52,266 nucleotides of DNA from Bacteroidales bacterium (GTDB lineage: Bacteria > Bacteroidota > Bacteroidia > Bacteroidales > UBA932): positions 1 through 52,266 of the forward strand of contig JAEDLO010000003.1 in the NCBI GenBank assembly GCA_016295245.1, in the 5' to 3' direction. Below, in pieces: positions 48,719-52,266 of this stretch (position 1 is its first letter; each line of letters opens with the position of its first letter). Made by a program: the position numbers and the translations under genes. The notes under the pieces are model-generated. The model made no database searches. It worked only from the letters and a program-made list of their open reading frames with translations, and was not told the DNA's origin.

Positions 48719-50038
48719 ATGTCCAAATTCTGTTATTTCCCTCATACCGGAGAGGACATACAGCTTATGCTCAAGAAGATCGGAGTCGGGTCTATGGACG
48801 ACCTGTACTCCGATGTTCCTGAAGAGTTCCTCTTCAAGGGTGAATACGACCTGCCTGAGGCTATGAGCGAGCAGCAGGTAAGGGAACATCTCGAAACCCT
48901 TGCAGCCGCCAATACCAAGCTCAAGGTCCTTGTCGGCCAGGGCGCCTATGACCATTACACTCCTTCCGTGATTCCGTACATCTGCTCGCGGAGCGAGTTC
49001 CTCACAGCCTATACTCCTTACCAATGCGAGATTTCGCAAGGTACCCTCAGGTATATCTTCGAATGGCAGACTATGATCTGCAGACTCACGGGCATGGACT
49101 ACTCCAACGCCTCGATGTATGACGGCCCGACCGCTGCGGCTGAAGCTGTCAGGATGTGCGTTGCCTGCACCAAGAAGCGCAACAGCGTGATTGTTTCGTC
49201 TTCGTTGCTGCCAAATGTGCTGGATACCATACTCTGCTATGCCAAGTACTCGGGTGTTAATGTCGTCGTGTCAGGCGATGTGATGCGCGATGTCGCCGAA
49301 GGCGTGCTTGATCTTGCCGGCGTGGTCGTCCCTTCCATCAACAGGTGGGGCATCATCGAGAACCACGACGGCCTTGCCGGGCTCGTTCACAAGATGGGCG
49401 GCCTGATGGTAGAATATTGCGACCCTTCCGCCCTCGCAGTCCTCAAGACGCCGGCAGAATGGGGCGCCGACATTGCCGTAGGCGATGCCCAGTCCCTGGG
49501 CCTGCCGCTCAGCTATGGCGGTCCTTATGTAGGCTTTATGGCCTGCAAGGCTGACTATATGCGCAAGCTGCCCGGCAGAATCGTCGGCCAGACAACGGAC
49601 GCGTCGGGAAAACGCTGCTTCGTGCTGACCCTCCAGGCCAGGGAGCAGCATATCCGCAGGGAGAAGGCCACATCCAACATCTGCTCGAATGAGTCGCTGC
49701 TCGCGCTCTGGTGCACGGTTTACCTGTCCCTGATGGGCCCGGAAGGGCTCAAGCGAGTAAACGACCTGAGTTATCGCAACTCCCACTACCTCTACAGGAA
49801 ACTGCTTGCAACCGGCAAGTTTGAAGCTGTCTTCGAGCAGGATTTCCTCAAGGAATTCGTCCTCAAGCCGCTTTGCTCCGTAGAGAAACTCCAACAGGCC
49901 CTGCTTGAAGCCGGTTTCTTCGCCGCCCTGATGACCGAGGAAGGATATGTGAGCTTCTGTGTAACGGAAAAGCATCCTCTTGAGGAACTTGACCGTCTTG
50001 TAAATGTCGTAGAATCAATTCAGGAGGAAGGAGTATGA
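48719..50038 (+). CDS. gcvPA: Glycine dehydrogenase (decarboxylating) subunit 1
   Basis: N-terminal half-protein of the split P-protein. FLGAGAYDHY appears here as LVGQGAYDHYTPSVIPYICS, then FLTAYTPYQCEISQGTLRYI and GMDYSNASMYDGPTAAAEAV. The later region with QTTDASGKRCFVLTLQAREQ and IRREKATSNICSNESLLAL matches the family. The length is 439 aa. Together with gcvPB it makes the PLP enzyme that decarboxylates glycine. It overlaps gcvPB by 4 nt (ATGA). Confidence 0.95.
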   Translation: MSKFCYFPHTGEDIQLMLKKIGVGSMDDLYSDVPEEFLFKGEYDLPEAMSEQQVREHLETLAAANTKLKVLVGQGAYDHYTPSVIPYICSRSEFLTAYTPYQCEISQGTLRYIFEWQTMICRLTGMDYSNASMYDGPTAAAEAVRMCVACTKKRNSVIVSSSLLPNVLDTILCYAKYSGVNVVVSGDVMRDVAEGVLDLAGVVVPSINRWGIIENHDGLAGLVHKMGGLMVEYCDPSALAVLKTPAEWGADIAVGDAQSLGLPLSYGGPYVGFMACKADYMRKLPGRIVGQTTDASGKRCFVLTLQAREQHIRREKATSNICSNESLLALWCTVYLSLMGPEGLKRVNDLSYRNSHYLYRKLLATGKFEAVFEQDFLKEFVLKPLCSVEKLQQALLEAGFFAALMTEEGYVSFCVTEKHPLEELDRLVNVVESIQEEGV

Positions 50039-51411
50039 AATATTATGACAAACTGATTTTCGAGCTCTCCAAACCTGGCAGAATCGGTTTCTCGCTGCCT
50101 GAATGTGAGACCGGCGCAAATATTCCCGCCAAACTGCGCAGGGAGAGCGAACTCGTTCTCCCGGAGGTTTCCGAACCGGATGTGGTCCGTCACTACACAA
50201 ACCTCAGCCAGATGAATTTCGGTGTCGACACGGGTTTCTACCCGCTCGGCTCCTGCACGATGAAATACAACCCTAAGATCAACGAGGAAATAGCATCTCT
50301 GGACGGATTCAGGGCCCTGCACCCGCTCCAGCCGGAGCAGACGACCAAGGGTGCACGCGAAGTAATCGCGTCGCTGGAGAAGGCCCTTGCCGCTATTACC
50401 GGAATGAAGCGCTTCACCTTCCTGCCTTGCGCAGGCGCACACGGAGAGCTTACGGGCTTGATGCTTATGCGCGAATACCATATGAAGCGTGGCGACAGCG
50501 CCCGCCGCAAGGTAATCGTTCCTGACAGCGCCCACGGTACCAACCCGGCGTCAGCCGCAGTATGCGGTCTGGACATCGTTGTAGTGAAATCAAAGGAGAA
50601 CGGGCTGGTCGATGTAGAGGCCCTCAAACCACTCCTCGGACCGGAAATAGCCGGCATTATGATGACCAATCCGAACACGCTCGGACTCTTCGAGCGCGAA
50701 ATAGCGCAGATTGCAGAACTTGTACACGGCTGCGGAGGCCTCCTCTACTATGACGGAGCCAATATGAACCCGCTGCTGGGCACAGTGCGTCCGGGCGATA
50801 TGGGCTTCGACATAATGCACCTCAATCTCCACAAGACCTTCTCCACTCCCCACGGAGGAGGTGGTCCGGGAAGCGGCCCTGTAGGCGTTAACGACAAGCT
50901 CGCAGAACTTATCGACATACCTAAGGTAAGCGGTTTCCACGGTAATTTCGGCATTATGCTCAGAGCCTACGCCTATATCCTTATGCTTGGCAAGGAGAAT
51001 ATCGCCCTTGCAGGAAAGTTGGCGACACTCAATGCCAACTACATCAAGGAGAGCCTCAAGGATTGCTACAAGCTCCCTATCGACAGCATCTGCAAGCACG
51101 AGTTCGTCTTCGACGGCCTTGCGGAGCCTAATGGCGTGACCACACTTGATGTCGCAAAGAGGCTGCTGGATTATGGCTACCACGCTCCTACCATCTACTT
51201 CCCGCTCCTGTTCCACCAGACAATAATGATTGAACCGACCGAGACTGAGTCTAAGGAGACAATCGACGGATTCATCGAAGTGATGAGAAAGATTGCCCAG
51301 GAAGCTCTTCAGGACCCTGAATTGCTCCACAGAGCACCTGTTTCCACTCCGATAGGCCGTCCTGACGAGACGACTGCCGCGCGCCAGCCTATTGTCAAAT
51401 GTGAGTGTTAG
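50035..51411 (+). CDS. gcvPB: Glycine dehydrogenase (decarboxylating) subunit 2
   Basis: C-terminal, PLP-binding half of the split P-protein. FYPLGSCTMKYNPKINEEIA (about residues 68-87), AGAHGELTGLMLMREYH, DSAHGTNPASAAVCG, IMMTNPNTLGLFE and YDGANMNPLLGTVRPGDMGF follow the family. HLNLHKTFSTPHGGGGPGSG carries the PLP lysine at about residue 267. The length is 458 aa, normal. The two-gene P-protein distinguishes this lineage from Bacteroides species I recall with a single long gcvP. Confidence 0.96.
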   Translation: MKYYDKLIFELSKPGRIGFSLPECETGANIPAKLRRESELVLPEVSEPDVVRHYTNLSQMNFGVDTGFYPLGSCTMKYNPKINEEIASLDGFRALHPLQPEQTTKGAREVIASLEKALAAITGMKRFTFLPCAGAHGELTGLMLMREYHMKRGDSARRKVIVPDSAHGTNPASAAVCGLDIVVVKSKENGLVDVEALKPLLGPEIAGIMMTNPNTLGLFEREIAQIAELVHGCGGLLYYDGANMNPLLGTVRPGDMGFDIMHLNLHKTFSTPHGGGGPGSGPVGVNDKLAELIDIPKVSGFHGNFGIMLRAYAYILMLGKENIALAGKLATLNANYIKESLKDCYKLPIDSICKHEFVFDGLAEPNGVTTLDVAKRLLDYGYHAPTIYFPLLFHQTIMIEPTETESKETIDGFIEVMRKIAQEALQDPELLHRAPVSTPIGRPDETTAARQPIVKCEC

Positions 51412-51414
51412 CGG

Positions 51415-52209
51415 ATGAAGAAGAGTACTAAAGGATTGATTATTCTGACTGCTCCGTTCCTGTCAGGTTTCCTCCTGGGGTTCCTGACAGGTGGCGGTTG
51501 CAGAAGAAGCGATAAAAGCGAAGATAAGCAGGAGACCGTTACGACGGAAGTCGAGACGGTCAGTACACCTGAAGCCACAGAAGAGGAAGAAGCTTATATT
51601 CCGGATGAGATAAGTCTGGATGAAGAGCCTGGCCGTAAGGAAATCATCTACTACACAAAGAAGCTTTCCTATCCGAAGCTCTTCAACGACCTCAATGAGG
51701 CTCATATGAAGGTCGCCAAGGCCGTGGGGCTGCCCAGTCCCCCAAAAACCAGAGAAAGTGTGGACGGGCAGACTGGAAAGCTTGTCAGACTTACCGACAA
51801 TGACTATTATGTGGTCGATGAGCTCAGATACTCCGTTCCATACCTTACCAAAGGCGCCGCAAGCGAACTGGAGGCAATTGCAAAGGCCTTCAGCGATTCT
51901 TTACAAAGCAAGTCCCTTCTGGACTACAAACTGGTTGTTTCATCGGTTCTGAGAACAGAAGAAGATGTAAAGAAACTCCAGCGAAGCGGTAACCCCAACG
52001 CGAGCGACAATTCAGCACACTGCTACGGAACCACGTTCGACATCACATACACCAGATACTGGAGAGAAGATGAGAACGAAGCTTTTATGCAGCCTTACGA
52101 ATTGACAAAGGTGCTGGCGGAAGTACTCAGGGACAGAAAGGAAGCCGGCAAATGTCTGGTCAAATATGAAAGAAAGGAACACTGCTTCCATATAACTTCA
52201 ACACATTAA
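51415..52209 (+). CDS. DUF5715 (M15 peptidase-like) protein
   Basis: A 264-residue exported protein: a hydrophobic N-terminal segment (LIILTAPFLSGFLLGFLTGG, about residues 9-28) followed by a cysteine that might be lipid-modified, then an acidic linker (about 33-68). The C-terminal domain has SVLRTEEDVKKLQR, then NASDNSAHCYGTTFDITYTR and KEHCFHITSTH, a His-Asp-His zinc pattern like M15 D-Ala-D-Ala peptidases. It lies 3 nt after gcvPB, so it may be co-transcribed, though a cell-wall protein has no evident link to glycine cleavage. Confidence 0.8.
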   Translation: MKKSTKGLIILTAPFLSGFLLGFLTGGGCRRSDKSEDKQETVTTEVETVSTPEATEEEEAYIPDEISLDEEPGRKEIIYYTKKLSYPKLFNDLNEAHMKVAKAVGLPSPPKTRESVDGQTGKLVRLTDNDYYVVDELRYSVPYLTKGAASELEAIAKAFSDSLQSKSLLDYKLVVSSVLRTEEDVKKLQRSGNPNASDNSAHCYGTTFDITYTRYWREDENEAFMQPYELTKVLAEVLRDRKEAGKCLVKYERKEHCFHITSTH

Positions 52210-52217
52210 TAAAACAA

Positions 52218-52251
52218 GAATGCCCGGCTGAAAACGTTCAGTCGGGCATTC
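52218..52251 (-). terminator. Inverted repeat at the right edge
   Basis: GAATGCCCGGCTGA (52218-52231) pairs with TCAGTCGGGCATTC (52238-52251) with one mismatch. The T-rich flank (TTCTTGTTTTATT) lies on the minus strand, so it would best stop a leftward gene outside the window. The plus-strand side lacks a U run but could still end the DUF5715 transcript. Confidence 0.6.
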
Positions 52252-52266
52252 GAAAAGCGGCAGCTG

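Noticed and set aside
1..52266. CRISPR array, tRNA/rRNA genes, insertion sequence or prophage
   Set aside because: No regularly spaced repeats, no tRNA T-arm in any intergenic gap, no transposase or integrase, and housekeeping genes are continuous throughout.

Overview
This window is a chromosomal segment of a member of the Bacteroidota, most likely order Bacteroidales. Three things point there: many genes are preceded by the Bacteroidetes -7 promoter element TAnnTTTG; Bacteroidetes-restricted families are present (DUF5606, the DUF3276 PUR-alpha-like protein, DUF3869- and DUF4861-like proteins, a YbbR protein next to yajC and coaE, a long NusB); and the gene clusters nusB-yajC-ybbR-coaE-DUF5606-rimO and zapA-6S RNA-rny are of the kind typical of that phylum. 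Pectin and rhamnose genes together with class III (anaerobic) ribonucleotide reductase suggest an anaerobic gut organism; genus cannot be assigned. I see no phage, transposon, CRISPR array, tRNA or rRNA.

Layout. 1-7.7 kb: housekeeping genes (gapA fragment, surE-lpxB, the PLP homeostasis protein yggS, yidC, a DUF349 protein, trmD). 7.7-9.1 kb: an orphan transcription unit with a complete promoter and terminator, a glutaminyl cyclotransferase-type lipoprotein, and the RNase P RNA. 9.1-13.4 kb: the overlapping operon nusB-yajC-ybbR-coaE-DUF5606-rimO. 13.5-16.1 kb: PUR-alpha-like protein, amidohydrolase (MTA/SAH deaminase family) and purine nucleoside phosphorylase. 16.1-18.5 kb: RNase Y, a 6S-like RNA, ZapA and a small coiled-coil protein. 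18.5-23.5 kb: envelope proteins (OmpA family, a His-rich lipoprotein, a YjbH/TapB-like/outer-membrane trio). 23.6-38.1 kb: an aminotransferase, then a pectin/rhamnose region (GH28, SGNH hydrolase, CE7-type esterase, large MscS channel, DUF4861-like protein, rhaB-rhaA-rhaT, six-hairpin glycosidase-like lipoprotein) with no susC/susD pair and no rhamnulose-1-phosphate aldolase. 38.1-40.8 kb: nrdD-nrdG. 41-45.8 kb: HerA/DUF853 ATPase, Omp85-like barrel, M23 peptidase lipoprotein, trmO. 45.8-52.2 kb: a Cys-rich lipoprotein, a small ureohydrolase, and a glycine-cleavage operon (unknown protein-gcvT-gcvH-gcvPA-gcvPB-DUF5715 peptidase-like protein).

How the genes fit together. Secreted or surface enzymes (GH28, SGNH and CE7 esterases, the DUF4861-like protein, the six-hairpin protein) would deacetylate and cut pectic glycans; RhaT imports L-rhamnose, and RhaA and RhaB convert it to rhamnulose 1-phosphate. 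The gcv operon oxidises glycine to charge tetrahydrofolate with one-carbon units. The amidohydrolase and PNP form a purine-nucleoside salvage pair.

The least explained signals are an orphan ~120-nt transcript at 7774-7893, the repeated tight pairing of outward-facing -7 boxes in seven of eight divergent gene pairs, a terminator-like hairpin embedded inside a convergent coding sequence (46074-46127), and the unusual intergenic region between nrdD and the DUF853 gene. I did not find a clear multi-gene defence or otherwise wholly novel system.
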